From: Heterohyrax brucei
Taxonomy: Eukaryota > Chordata > Mammalia > Hyracoidea > Procaviidae
Length of the DNA: 64,000 nt
NCBI GenBank assembly: GCA_028571685.1
Contig: CM053154.1
Span: 12,432,001 to 12,496,000, forward strand
Reading direction: 5' to 3'
A program made the translations under genes and the position numbers. The notes under the pieces were generated by a model. The model was given only the letters and a program-made list of their open reading frames with translations. It was not told the origin of the DNA and searched no databases. Positions 42,601-44,719 of this stretch are shown here, piece by piece; within the stretch, counting starts at the first letter, position 1; each line of letters begins with the position of its first letter.

Positions 42601-44719
42601 TGTCTTTGAAGAAATAGAGCCACAGTGTTCCTTGGAAGCAAGGACTGCACCCCTGGTCTCACATACTCTGAGCATGTTGTCAGGAGGGACGAGTTCCAGG
42701 AGAAGTACACTATGCCTGGTAGAGAACTGGTCGGTGAAAAAGACGAAGACCTTCAATGAGATGGACACAGCGGCCGCAACAACAGCTCAAGCCTAACAAC
42801 AGCCGTGAGGATGGCACATGACTGGACAGCGTTTCGTTCTGTCATACGTAGGGCTGCTACAAGTCAGAGCCAACGTGACAGCTCCTAACAACAGCAGTAA
42901 GAGCAGAACTGCCCCATGGGGTTTCCTAGGTTTCTAATCTTCACAAAATCAGACTGCAACAGCTCTCTCCTACAGAGTGGCTGGTGGGCAGAGCCAGCAC
43001 CCTTTCAGTTTACAGTTGAGCCCTTAACCACTGCACCACCACCACGGGTTCCCAGAAATCTCCGTGATGATAACAAAGGCATGAACCAAAGAGCAACCGG
43101 AACACAGAGGAATGGCAGCCTCACAGGAAACAGTTTCTTAGAAGTGATACATTGTCTTGGAAGAGGAGGAATGCATTCTGTACTTCCATTTTGCAGACAT
43201 TACATGTCTGTCTGCCTCTCTTCCAGGAGCTCTGGTGGCACAGTGGTTAAGCACCCGACTGTTAACCCAAGGGTGGTGGTTTGAGCCCACCAGCTGTGGG
43301 ACGAACATGTAGCAGTCAGCTTCTATTCAGACTTACGATCATGGAATCCTTGTGGGACAGTTCTACTCTGCTGCAGTGCAGCTAGGAGTTGCAATCGATG
43401 GCAGTGGGTTTGGTCTAGGATTTGGTCCCATGTTCTAGCCTGTGTGCTCCCAAGAGAGGGGCACTGTCAATATGCAGTCCCTGGCAGCACCCGACACACT
43501 TAGGTATTTGCAGTGCAATGAACTGCTAATGTTTGGCCTTTCTCACCATGGACTTTGTAACTCTCAGCAAAAGATGGGGAGGCAATATCTAAATTACGTG
43601 CTTGTCACCCACCAAGGGGATCGAACAGCTTGCTAATGTAAATAGCATGCATAGCACACTTATCATGCAAATAAGGTATACGCCATCCCTCTAGGCTTAA
43701 ATGAGAGCTAATTCCAGAGCTGAGACAGGATCTGAATACAACAAGACGAGATGGGAGTCAAGTGTGCTCTCTGACCCTGGGACCCCTGCTCTGCCATCCT
43801 CCTAGGCTCAGGAGACACATCCAGAGAGCTATAAAACCAAATGGCAAGACTGTGACAACCAGCAGCAGAGTAATAGTAGTAAGAGAGGGTGCAGAACCAG
43901 GAGACTGGCAGGAAGCTTGCCGGCGGAGTCAGTGCCTCCAGGCACCCGTGGGAGCTGGGCTCCCAGACCCACAGAGGCAGCTGAGTGCCTCTGGGCAAGA
44001 GGCTTCCTAGCTGGGTGAGATGCCTCCAAGCACTTACCAGCAAAGTTAACAAAAGCTTCCTAACACTTGACTGGGCAAGACACAGGCCAAGGGGCCAGAG
44101 AGAGGCGTTCCTCTCGGAAAGGCTGAGCAGAGGCTACCCTAAACATTCCTAAACCTGAACTGCAAAACCTGTTAACCAAATACCTTGATTCCAACTCACA
44201 GCGACCCTACGAGACAGGGTAGAACTCCCCCCTAGGGTTTCCAAGAGAAGCTAGAGGATTTGAAGTGTCAATTAGCAGCCCAAATCTTGACCACTACGCC
44301 ATGTCATTTTTTACAGTATTCAACAAATATTTGTGGAAAGGCAACTCTGGGCAGCGCGGAAGGGAGAGCAGATTCGTTCCAGGAAGAGCGGATTCGTTCC
44401 AGGAAGAGCAAGCCCAAGACCCACACCTTGCCCACTCAAATCCGGTCACCGATGCCCCTAGCAACGACCCTAGGGTTCTGGCTCTCCTCGCTCCAAGCCT
44501 CCTCCTCCTCCCCCACCGCACACTCGGCCCCGAGGACCCTTCCGTCTCTTTACCACCTCCTGGCAAGAGCAGGGAGGCCGGAGAAGCTGTAGCCTGGGTG
44601 ACTGGAATGAAGGGCACGTTGAAACTGAACTCCGTAGCCGAGGAGGAGAAGAGTAAGTTAGTGCCTGACGAGGAGGCGGAGGCGCCAGCACTGCCACCGT
44701 TCGGTTTCCTCTCGGTCAT
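3533..44719 (-). CDS. SEC23IP: SEC23-interacting protein (p125), complete 18-exon coding region
   Basis: SEC23IP is a cytosolic and ER-exit-site protein that binds the COPII coat proteins Sec23 and Sec31 and phosphoinositides, and so organises ER export. It belongs to the DDHD family of intracellular phospholipase A1-like proteins. Eighteen coding exons with GT-AG borders sum to 3033 nt, i.e. 1010 residues plus stop; the human protein is about 1000. Domains in order: Ser/Thr-rich start (1-54), Pro/Gln-rich Sec23-binding region (about 55-270), WWE (about 278-365), GHSLG nucleophile motif with Ser592, SAM (about 657-715), and DDHD (about 794-995) with D835, D959, H980 and D988 as the likely family residues. 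No frameshift or internal stop was seen, so the copy looks functional. Family literature reports weak or absent lipase activity for p125 although the GxSxG serine is kept, as here. MCMBP lies upstream and divergent. Exon borders were placed by reading frame and recognised homology, not by transcript evidence. Confidence 0.95.
3615..4336 (-). other. SEC23IP: SEC23IP intron 17
   Basis: A 722-bp intron. Apart from one antisense-oriented AfroSINE at 3985-4127 I see no feature in it. Confidence 0.85.
3985..4127 (-). mobile_element. AfroSINE, minus strand
   Basis: Read on the plus strand, the tail complement (GTCAAGTCAATTCCCACTC) is followed by GGGTTTCCAAGGAGC and TTTTGGTTAGCAGACC, the mirror of the SINE head. 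It lies in SEC23IP intron 17. Confidence 0.85.
4337..4499 (-). CDS. SEC23IP: SEC23IP coding exon 17, residues 930-984
   Basis: Acceptor GAATTCTAG and donor GTAAGT. The exon encodes [20 protein letters not shown] and continues to ...LQSHFCYW. It carries D959 (in RIDYVLQ) and H980 (in QSHFCYW), two of the residues that name the DDHD domain. Phase is split within Ala930 (G/CA) and Trp984 (TG/G). Confidence 0.95.
4500..5147 (-). other. SEC23IP: SEC23IP intron 16, unique sequence
   Basis: A 648-bp intron with no transposon or RNA gene that I can recognise. Confidence 0.8.
5148..5333 (-). CDS. SEC23IP: SEC23IP coding exon 16, residues 868-929
   Basis: Acceptor CTCTTTAG and donor GTAAAC. The exon encodes [20 protein letters not shown] and continues to an acidic helix ending EEEEKQVVE. 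The Gln/Glu/Lys-rich stretch ([20 protein letters not shown]) is predicted to be a charged coiled or extended helix inserted in the DDHD region. Confidence 0.95.
5334..5890 (-). other. SEC23IP: SEC23IP intron 15, 5' (donor-distal) part
   Basis: A/T-rich sequence with a short (AAT)n run near 5850-5873. No gene-like feature. Confidence 0.6.
5891..6890 (+). other. Possible 5' portion of an ancient L1, unassigned
   Basis: Purine-rich DNA leads without a clear break into the old L1 that starts near 6900. It may be that element's 5' UTR and start of ORF1, but no diagnostic motif is readable. Confidence 0.3.
6891..7889 (+). mobile_element. Ancient L1 (L1M/HAL1-like), left part, ORF1 remnant
   Basis: The sense strand is A-rich and carries decayed ORF1-like text: CATAATCAAACTTTCCAAAA, then AATTCTGACAGCAGCTCATG, then TTTCTCAGCAGAAATCCTAC. 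The element is interrupted at 7889 by a younger L1 and resumes at 10152. Many stops and frameshifts show it is dead. Confidence 0.65.
7877..7889 (+). repeat. Target-site duplication, left copy
   Basis: AAGAATCATATAC is repeated exactly at 10152-10164. It marks the insertion point of the younger L1 between the two copies. Confidence 0.9.
7890..10151 (+). mobile_element. 5'-truncated L1: ORF2 C-terminal region plus 3' UTR
   Basis: Residual ORF2 text is readable at 7922-8358 ([20 protein letters not shown], then [20 protein letters not shown]) and at 8560-9150 (including the [20 protein letters not shown] zinc-knuckle-like C-terminal segment). About 1 kb of 3' UTR and an A-rich tail at 10128-10150 follow. 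The ORF is frame-broken near 8350-8560, and the 5' end is truncated as in typical target-primed insertions. A 13-bp target duplication flanks it. The copy is antisense to SEC23IP. Confidence 0.9.
10152..10164 (+). repeat. Target-site duplication, right copy
   Basis: Exact match to 7877-7889, directly after the A-rich tail of the younger L1. Confidence 0.9.
10152..12070 (+). mobile_element. Ancient L1 (L1M/HAL1-like), right part
   Basis: The first bases continue the ORF1 text cut at 7889 (read as R-I-I-Y-P-A-K-L-S from 10154). Decayed ORF2 endonuclease and linker sequence follows to about 12068. Many stops are present. The right border is set by loss of L1 similarity at an A-run. Confidence 0.6.
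12242..12428 (-). mobile_element. AfroSINE, minus strand, with 11-bp target duplication
   Basis: CTAAAACTCAA occurs at 12242-12252 and 12418-12428. Between them is a minus-strand SINE with GCCATCAAGTCAATTCCAAC, GGGTTTCCAAG and GCCACCAGGGTTCC. Confidence 0.9.
12429..12963 (-). other. SEC23IP: SEC23IP intron 15, part next to exon 15
   Basis: No transposon or RNA gene recognised. A/T-rich unique sequence. Confidence 0.7.
12964..13066 (-). CDS. SEC23IP: SEC23IP coding exon 15, residues 834-868
   Basis: Acceptor CTTTCACAG and donor GTAAAA. Encodes [20 protein letters not shown] and [14 protein letters not shown]. The DPVAYRLEP block is a strongly conserved core of DDHD domains and supplies D835. 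The exon is 103 nt and phase ends within Glu868. Confidence 0.95.
13067..13433 (-). other. SEC23IP: SEC23IP intron 14, unique
   Basis: A 367-bp intron with nothing recognised. Confidence 0.8.
13434..13589 (-). CDS. SEC23IP: SEC23IP coding exon 14, residues 782-833
   Basis: Acceptor TTCTTTCTAG and donor GTGAGT, both at codon borders. Encodes [20 protein letters not shown] then [20 protein letters not shown] and [12 protein letters not shown]. This is the first strand-helix part of the DDHD domain, with the FFALGSPIG motif. Confidence 0.95.
13869..14069 (-). mobile_element. AfroSINE, minus strand, long form
   Basis: Contains the extra middle segment (GGCTATAATCCTTACAGGAG, then a hexamer-spaced GCAGATGG) found in the longer SINE variant, and ends in the complemented head TTTTGGTTAGCAGCTGAACA. 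Lies in intron 13. Confidence 0.85.
14105..14320 (+). mobile_element. MIR SINE, sense
   Basis: The core CTGTGTAACACTGGGCAAG is followed by TTTCTTAACCTCCTGTCTCA and CCTCATCTGTAAAATAGG. This is the standard MIR order. Ancient copy in intron 13. Confidence 0.85.
14480..14620 (-). mobile_element. AfroSINE, minus strand, tail-truncated
   Basis: CCACAGTTTCCAAGGAGTG, GGATTCAAACTGCCGACCC and CTTAACCGCTACGCCACCAG mark the body and head. The tail end is eroded. Confidence 0.8.
14640..15144 (-). other. SEC23IP: SEC23IP intron 13, part next to exon 13
   Basis: Unique A/T-rich sequence. No feature seen. Confidence 0.7.
15145..15336 (-). CDS. SEC23IP: SEC23IP coding exon 13, residues 718-781
   Basis: Encodes [20 protein letters not shown] then a Lys/Ser-rich linker and [26 protein letters not shown], between the SAM and DDHD domains. 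Donor GTGAGT. Two AG acceptors lie six bases apart: use of the one at 15337-15338 gives this exon, and use of the one at 15343-15344 would begin the exon at 15342 and add Glu-Gln. The shorter form matches the known family sequence. Confidence 0.93.
15343..15880 (-). other. SEC23IP: SEC23IP intron 12, part next to exon 13
   Basis: A/T-rich unique sequence apart from the splice region. Nothing recognised. Confidence 0.65.
15881..16096 (+). mobile_element. Old L1 3' fragment
   Basis: CATACAATGGAATACAGCTC, AGGAATGAGCTAC and the following A-rich DNA match the decayed L1 3' text seen in mammals. Confidence 0.55.
16098..16258 (-). mobile_element. AfroSINE, minus strand
   Basis: Starts with a T-run on its own strand (A10 on plus is the tail complement neighbour), then GTGCCATCAACTCAATGCCC and ends CACTATACCACCAGGGTTTC. 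In intron 12. Confidence 0.88.
16260..17459 (-). other. SEC23IP: SEC23IP intron 12, middle, no gene
   Basis: A stretch of about 1.2 kb with no recognised repeat, exon or RNA gene. Short open frames have no recognisable domain. Confidence 0.55.
17462..18183 (+). mobile_element. Tc1/mariner element, internally deleted, split by a SINE
   Basis: Inverted ends are readable: GGTCTGACAATCAAGTCTG at 17465 and, at the right end, its complement ending in TTAACTGTCAGACC near 18182. TA dinucleotides flank both ends (17460-17461 and 18184-18185). The transposase remnant at about 17881-18153 reads [18 protein letters not shown], the conserved mariner catalytic region with the third Asp. Most of the N-terminal transposase is missing, so the copy is not autonomous. 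An AfroSINE sits at 17680-17842. Confidence 0.88.
17680..17842 (+). mobile_element. AfroSINE, sense, inserted in the mariner copy
   Basis: GAAACCCTGGTGGTGTAGTG opens the head, CTAAACAAAAGGTTGGCAG follows, and the tail GTCAGAACTGACTCAGTGGC ends the element. One of the least diverged copies here. Confidence 0.93.
18186..18579 (-). other. SEC23IP: Intron 12 stretch, nothing recognised
   Basis: Mixed-composition DNA without a clear repeat family or exon. Confidence 0.5.
18580..18774 (+). mobile_element. hAT-type MITE (MER5-like)
   Basis: Terminal inverted repeats are visible: CAGTGGTTCTCA at the left and TGAGAACCACT at the right. The length of about 195 bp fits MER5-type non-autonomous hAT elements. 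The 8-bp target duplication is too decayed to call. Confidence 0.7.
18875..19120 (+). mobile_element. Possible L2 fragment
   Basis: CCTC/TCCC-rich text with a CCTTCTTCAAACTCCAG-like segment resembles L2 3' sequence. Weak. Confidence 0.35.
19153..20560 (-). mobile_element. RTE-type LINE, reverse transcriptase C-terminal part and 3' end
   Basis: On the minus strand the text includes [29 protein letters not shown] and [20 protein letters not shown], all characteristic of RTE/BovB reverse transcriptase C-termini. Several frameshifts and stops are present. The 3' end at about 19153 is the GTTGTTGTTAG-type terminus shared with AfroSINE tails. Antisense reading on the plus strand gives no protein. 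Same orientation as SEC23IP. Confidence 0.88.
20737..20754 (+). repeat. 18-bp target-site duplication, left copy
   Basis: TAAAAAATGCCTGTGAAG is repeated exactly at 21300-21317. Confidence 0.97.
20755..21299 (+). mobile_element. L1 3' UTR insertion, 545 bp, 5'-truncated
   Basis: Near-identical in layout to the 3' UTR at about 9560-10150 (ACCAAAATGACATGCTGTAA, then GCAATGCAGAGTGACCATAT-like text, GAGACATGTATGGAGCAGAG, and an A-rich tail at 21268-21300). It carries only the 3' UTR of its L1. The 18-bp perfect duplication around it shows a fairly young insertion in intron 12, antisense to SEC23IP. Confidence 0.95.
21300..21317 (+). repeat. 18-bp target-site duplication, right copy
   Basis: Exact copy of 20737-20754, directly after the A-tail. 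Confidence 0.97.
21318..21903 (-). other. SEC23IP: SEC23IP intron 12, part next to exon 12
   Basis: No confident repeat. A MIR-like fragment near 21590-21640 is possible. Polypyrimidine-rich on the plus strand near 21355-21400. Confidence 0.5.
21904..21999 (-). CDS. SEC23IP: SEC23IP coding exon 12, residues 686-717
   Basis: Acceptor TTCCTTTAAAG and donor GTAAAG, both at codon borders. Encodes [20 protein letters not shown] and [12 protein letters not shown], the second half of the SAM domain, including the helix-5 motif (LGPRKKI) typical of SAM folds. Confidence 0.95.
22000..22339 (-). other. SEC23IP: SEC23IP intron 11, part next to exon 12
   Basis: A/T-rich. A 25-30-base segment around TCTTAGGT(G/C)TCTGTATCTAA occurs twice (about 22150 and 22314), so a local duplication is possible. 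No other feature. Confidence 0.5.
22340..23262 (-). mobile_element. Old L1M fragment(s), antisense
   Basis: The plus strand carries the complement of decayed L1 text: ATTGCTAGGTCAAGATACAG, then CCCAACTGCCCTCCCTATG, and TTTCCACTCCCACCAACAAT. Highly diverged, borders approximate. Confidence 0.5.
23273..23312. repeat. Perfect 20-bp tandem duplication
   Basis: TTTTTCAATCTTTTTAACAT occurs twice head to tail (23273-23292 and 23293-23312). On the SEC23IP pre-mRNA it is an A-rich motif about 120 nt after the exon 11 donor. Confidence 0.95.
23431..23583 (-). CDS. SEC23IP: SEC23IP coding exon 11, residues 635-685
   Basis: Acceptor TTTTTTTTAAG and donor GTACTG (a non-canonical +3C but GT kept). Encodes [20 protein letters not shown], then [20 protein letters not shown] and [11 protein letters not shown]. 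An acidic linker leads into the first helices of the SAM domain. Both borders fall between codons, so exon skipping would keep frame but destroy SAM. Confidence 0.95.
23584..23998 (-). other. SEC23IP: SEC23IP intron 10, unique
   Basis: A 415-bp intron, A/T-rich, nothing recognised. Confidence 0.75.
23999..24120 (-). CDS. SEC23IP: SEC23IP coding exon 10, residues 594-634
   Basis: Acceptor CTTCCTAG and donor GTATGT. Encodes [20 protein letters not shown] then [20 protein letters not shown]. It completes the GHSLG nucleophile elbow (Gly594) and the following helix SLILFDIL, typical of alpha/beta hydrolases. Confidence 0.95.
24121..24506 (-). other. SEC23IP: SEC23IP intron 9, unique
   Basis: A 386-bp intron. 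A TACATTATAATAC-type microrepeat lies at 24165-24198. Otherwise nothing is seen. Confidence 0.7.
24507..24715 (-). CDS. SEC23IP: SEC23IP coding exon 9, residues 524-594
   Basis: Acceptor CTGAACAG and donor GTAAAA. Encodes [20 protein letters not shown], then [40 protein letters not shown] and GVSVAGHSL. The GHS(592)LG motif is the lipase nucleophile elbow of the intracellular PLA1 family. Exon of 209 nt with both borders in phase 1. Confidence 0.96.
24716..25250 (-). other. SEC23IP: SEC23IP intron 8, part next to exon 9
   Basis: Nothing recognised apart from A/T-rich unique sequence. Confidence 0.55.
25251..25650. mobile_element. Probable hAT-type MER fragment
   Basis: A CACCTGGAGACAGTTTTGG-like segment, then CTGCTACATGCCCC and ATGATGCACAGGATACC are the order found in non-autonomous hAT repeats. 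Strand and borders unclear. It contains a 33-bp tandem duplication at 25526-25591. Confidence 0.4.
25526..25591. repeat. 33-bp imperfect tandem duplication
   Basis: Two copies, 25526-25558 and 25559-25591, both opening with GAATGAGGGGTGCAC and differing at a few positions. Confidence 0.85.
25735..26270 (+). mobile_element. L1 3' UTR, older copy
   Basis: The order of GAGACTCCGTCAGCCTGAGA, CAGATGGCGCCCAGCTCCCA, GACTGCCCTAACAGGGAAC and a GTGTGTCGTCACATTAC end parallels the copy at 37.8-38.6 kb. In intron 8, antisense to the gene. Confidence 0.7.
26280..26955 (-). other. SEC23IP: SEC23IP intron 8, part next to exon 8
   Basis: A CCTC-rich block at 26360-26480 may be an old L2 fragment. The remainder is A/T-rich unique sequence. 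Confidence 0.4.
26956..27097 (-). CDS. SEC23IP: SEC23IP coding exon 8, residues 477-524
   Basis: Acceptor TTTTTAAG and donor GTTTGT. Encodes [20 protein letters not shown], then [20 protein letters not shown] and [21 protein letters not shown] is a highly conserved block of the PLA1-like family before the catalytic elbow. Confidence 0.95.
27098..27879 (-). other. SEC23IP: SEC23IP intron 7, part next to exon 8
   Basis: No recognised repeat or RNA gene. Confidence 0.6.
27880..27939. repeat. Two 21-bp direct repeats, 39-bp period
   Basis: CTGCAGGGCAGCCAGCAGCA plus C occurs at 27880-27900 and 27919-27939. It is about 100 nt into intron 7 beyond the exon 7 donor and C/G-rich compared with its surroundings. 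Confidence 0.95.
28040..28129 (-). CDS. SEC23IP: SEC23IP coding exon 7, residues 447-477
   Basis: Acceptor GTTTCTGCAG and donor GTGAGT. Encodes [20 protein letters not shown] and [20 protein letters not shown] is the first beta strand and oxyanion-type loop of the alpha/beta hydrolase fold. Confidence 0.95.
28130..28616 (-). other. SEC23IP: SEC23IP intron 6, part next to exon 7
   Basis: Unique sequence, no feature recognised. Confidence 0.65.
28617..28824 (+). mobile_element. AfroSINE, sense, long form
   Basis: GGAGTCCTGGCAACACAGTG opens the head. The middle segment GCAGCCTGCTTCCATAAAGA is present, and the tail ATGAGTTAGAATCAACTTG ends the copy. Intron 6. Confidence 0.9.
28894..29125 (+). 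mobile_element. hAT-Charlie-type non-autonomous element
   Basis: CAGGGGGTGGCAGGCTAAGG, GTGAAATCCAGCCCAGCTAC, TGTTTATAGCTGCTGTCAC and TACTGTCTGGCCCTCTGGTG occur in the order typical of this Charlie-derived repeat. Confidence 0.7.
29126..29433 (-). other. SEC23IP: SEC23IP intron 6, part next to exon 6
   Basis: Nothing recognised. Confidence 0.6.
29434..29554 (-). CDS. SEC23IP: SEC23IP coding exon 6, residues 407-447
   Basis: Acceptor GTCCTCAAG and donor GTGTGT. Encodes [40 protein letters not shown] and the first base of Gly447. It is the linker from the WWE region to the hydrolase-like core, and its RPRVVKRG block is family-typical. Confidence 0.95.
29555..30575 (-). other. SEC23IP: SEC23IP intron 5, middle
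   Basis: A/T-rich unique sequence. A TATGTATATATGATAATATA-like tract lies at about 30057-30080. No gene-like feature. Confidence 0.6.
30576..30660 (+). mobile_element. Short hAT-type fragment
   Basis: CAGGGGTAGGAAAATTATGG then TTCCAGCCTGTTTTTATAAA resembles the left end of a Charlie-type element. Confidence 0.5.
30869..30958 (-). CDS. SEC23IP: SEC23IP coding exon 5, residues 377-406
   Basis: Acceptor CCCTGTAG and donor GTAGTA, both between codons. Encodes [20 protein letters not shown] and [10 protein letters not shown]. Exactly 30 codons, so skipping would be in frame. Its [20 protein letters not shown] text is nearly invariant in the family. Confidence 0.96.
31055..31255 (-). mobile_element. 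MIR, minus strand
   Basis: GAAAACCAAGGTTCAGAAAG is followed by AGGTACAAAGTACCACAAG, the complement order of the MIR core. Diverged copy in intron 4. Confidence 0.6.
31266..31700 (-). mobile_element. RTE-type LINE, 3' end
   Basis: Minus-strand text [20 protein letters not shown] is diagnostic of RTE reverse transcriptase C-termini. The 3' terminus reads GTTGTTGTTAGGTGCCGTCG on the plus strand, i.e. the complement of the AfroSINE tail. 5'-truncated copy in intron 4, same strand as the gene. Confidence 0.9.
31701..32821 (-). other. SEC23IP: SEC23IP intron 4, middle
   Basis: A CTTTTCAAACTATGGGTGCT segment near 32338 may be an eroded hAT end. Otherwise unassigned, A/T-rich. Confidence 0.45.
32822..32985 (+). 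mobile_element. AfroSINE, sense
   Basis: AAAGTGGTTAAGCACTAGCC, CTAACCAAAAAGTCAGGAG and the tail AAGTCAGAATCAATCTGATG are all visible. Intron 4. Confidence 0.88.
32990..33969 (-). other. SEC23IP: SEC23IP intron 4, no gene
   Basis: About 1 kb of unique A/T-rich sequence without a recognised feature. Confidence 0.6.
33970..34126 (-). mobile_element. AfroSINE, minus strand
   Basis: CTGTCAGTTCAATTCCAACT, GGGTTTCCAAGGAGCTGCTA, GATTCGAACTGCTGACCTTT and TATGCCACCAGGGCTCC. Only about 160 bp after the exon 4 donor. Confidence 0.9.
34289..34482 (-). CDS. SEC23IP: SEC23IP coding exon 4, residues 312-376
   Basis: Acceptor TTCTCTAG and donor GTACCT. Encodes [60 protein letters not shown] and SEKLE. It forms the second half of the WWE domain (the Trp in RRPVYW and the WFYK block). 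Confidence 0.96.
34731..34801 (+). mobile_element. 51-bp tail-only SINE/RTE insertion with 10-bp target duplication
   Basis: GCAGTACTCC occurs at 34731-34740 and 34792-34801. Between them is only tail sequence: CCATGAGTCGGATCCGACTC then GACAGCTCTTGGCTTGGCTT. No head is present. Intron 3. Confidence 0.85.
34802..35252 (-). other. SEC23IP: SEC23IP intron 3, part next to exon 3
   Basis: Nothing recognised. Confidence 0.6.
35253..35475 (-). CDS. SEC23IP: SEC23IP coding exon 3, residues 238-312
   Basis: Acceptor GTCCCTTGCAG and donor GTAAGT. Encodes [60 protein letters not shown] and [14 protein letters not shown]. It carries the end of the proline-rich Sec23-binding region and the start of the WWE domain (HWFYC, Trp281). 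Confidence 0.95.
35593..35936 (+). mobile_element. AfroSINE (outer), split by a second SINE
   Basis: The head opens with GGGGCCTTGGTGGTGCTGTG and the body runs to CTGTCCTACAGGGTCACT at 35718. The tail resumes at 35891 (AGGGTCACTTTAAGTCTGAA, then TCTACTTCACAGGAATGGC). Intron 2. Confidence 0.88.
35719..35890 (+). mobile_element. AfroSINE (inner), nested in the outer SINE
   Basis: A sense copy from AAAACCTTGGTGGCACAGTA to GAATCAACTCGATAGCAACA plus a short A/T tail. AGGGTCACT at 35710-35718 and 35891-35899 is its target duplication. Confidence 0.9.
36258..36430 (-). mobile_element. AfroSINE, minus strand, diverged
   Basis: TGCTGTCAAATCAATTTTGA, CCCCACAGGGTTTCCAAGGC and TCAGTCAGCAGCCAAGCACT. Intron 2. 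Confidence 0.75.
36650..36715 (-). mobile_element. AfroSINE tail fragment, minus strand
   Basis: GTGTCATCAAGTCAGTGCCA then ACTCACTGCCACCCTATG is the complemented SINE tail. The rest is lost. Confidence 0.6.
36888..37435 (-). CDS. SEC23IP: SEC23IP coding exon 2, residues 55-237
   Basis: Acceptor TTCTGTTGCAG and donor GTATGG. The 548-nt exon encodes [20 protein letters not shown] and continues through Ser/Pro/Gln/Tyr-rich text ([20 protein letters not shown], then [20 protein letters not shown]) to ...PPGSLPL. It is the largest exon and the main part of the proline-rich region that in the family binds Sec23. The repeat [12 protein letters not shown] at its 3' end appears to be a small local duplication, and together with neighbouring changes it may account for the protein being slightly longer than the human one. 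Confidence 0.95.
37436..37760 (-). other. SEC23IP: SEC23IP intron 1, part next to exon 2
   Basis: Nothing recognised. Confidence 0.6.
37780..38604 (+). mobile_element. L1 3' UTR, older subfamily copy
   Basis: GGTGAACAGTATCTGGGGTC, GGTGCCTGGCCACCACCAAC, ACAGGGACCCCGGGGTAGAA and GTGTGCTGTCACAAAACAG end in an A-run at 38596-38604. The block order parallels the copies at 9.2-10.1 kb and 25.7-26.3 kb. Left border approximate. Intron 1. Confidence 0.75.
38610..38730 (+). mobile_element. Old L1 ORF2 fragment
   Basis: TGAAAATATGTTTAAGATCA and CTTAAATACACACTGAGATA resemble decayed L1 ORF2 text. Short and diverged. Confidence 0.5.
38858..38911 (+). mobile_element. AfroSINE/RTE tail fragment, sense
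   Basis: GAGTCACTATGAGTTGGAAT then CAACTCGACGGCAGCAGG is a tail-only remnant, well conserved. Confidence 0.75.
38912..40489 (-). other. SEC23IP: SEC23IP intron 1, middle
   Basis: C/T-rich mixed sequence. Fragments at 40222-40340 may belong to an ancient mammalian repeat, but I cannot assign it. No exon with a domain is seen. Confidence 0.4.
40490..40965 (+). mobile_element. L2 LINE, sense
   Basis: TGCTGAAATCCTCCAAGGGC, CCTTCATGATCTCGTCCCCA and CACACACTCCAGCCAAGCTC follow L2 3' order. Ancient copy in intron 1. Confidence 0.65.
41035..41200 (-). mobile_element. AfroSINE, minus strand
   Basis: ACTGCCGTCAAGTCAACTCT, GGTTCCACGGAGCGCCTGGT and ACTATGCCATCAGGGTTTCC. Intron 1. Confidence 0.9.
41201..42139 (-). 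other. SEC23IP: SEC23IP intron 1 stretch; ancient repeat possible at 41755-41935
   Basis: CATTTGGCAAATATCTGTTG, GGGCACTGTTCTGGCCAACA and GACAAGCACCAAGAAGAAAC resemble an old, widely dispersed mammalian repeat that I do not name. The rest is unassigned. Confidence 0.4.
42140..42395 (-). mobile_element. MIR, minus strand
   Basis: GAAACTGAAGCACAGAGAGT then AACATGTCTCGGGTCACAAA and GGTCTAGAACCCAGATACTC are the complement of the MIR core and flank. Confidence 0.8.
42430..43055 (-). mobile_element. AfroSINE, minus strand, split by an RTE 3' end
   Basis: Tail complement at 42433-42485 (TGCTGTCAAGTCGATTCTGA); body and head complement at 42896-43055 (AGCAGAACTGCCCCATGGGG, then CACTGCACCACCACCACGGG). 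The two halves are separated by 42486-42895. Confidence 0.85.
42486..42895 (+). mobile_element. RTE-type LINE 3' end, nested in the SINE
   Basis: CATGTTGTCAGGAGGGACGA, GGTGAAAAAGACGAAGACCT and the terminal AAGTCAGAGCCAACGTGACA then CTCCTAACAACAGCAGTA mark an RTE 3' end, sense. ACAGTA and CAGTA at its borders may be a short target duplication. Confidence 0.82.
43227..43418 (+). mobile_element. AfroSINE, sense, long form
   Basis: GGAGCTCTGGTGGCACAGTG head, GTAGCAGTCAGCTTCTATTC middle, GGAGTTGCAATCGATGGCAG tail. Intron 1. Confidence 0.9.
43419..44170 (-). other. SEC23IP: SEC23IP intron 1, near the promoter
   Basis: No recognised repeat. Composition becomes more G/C-rich toward exon 1. Confidence 0.5.
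44175..44310 (-). mobile_element. AfroSINE, minus strand, near exon 1
   Basis: TACCTTGATTCCAACTCACA, CCCTAGGGTTTCCAAGAGAA and TTGACCACTACGCCATG. It lies about 250 bp inside intron 1. Confidence 0.8.
44371..44410. repeat. 20-bp tandem duplication in intron 1
   Basis: GATTCGTTCCAGGAAGAGCG at 44371-44390 is followed by the same unit with one change at 44391-44410. Confidence 0.95.
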
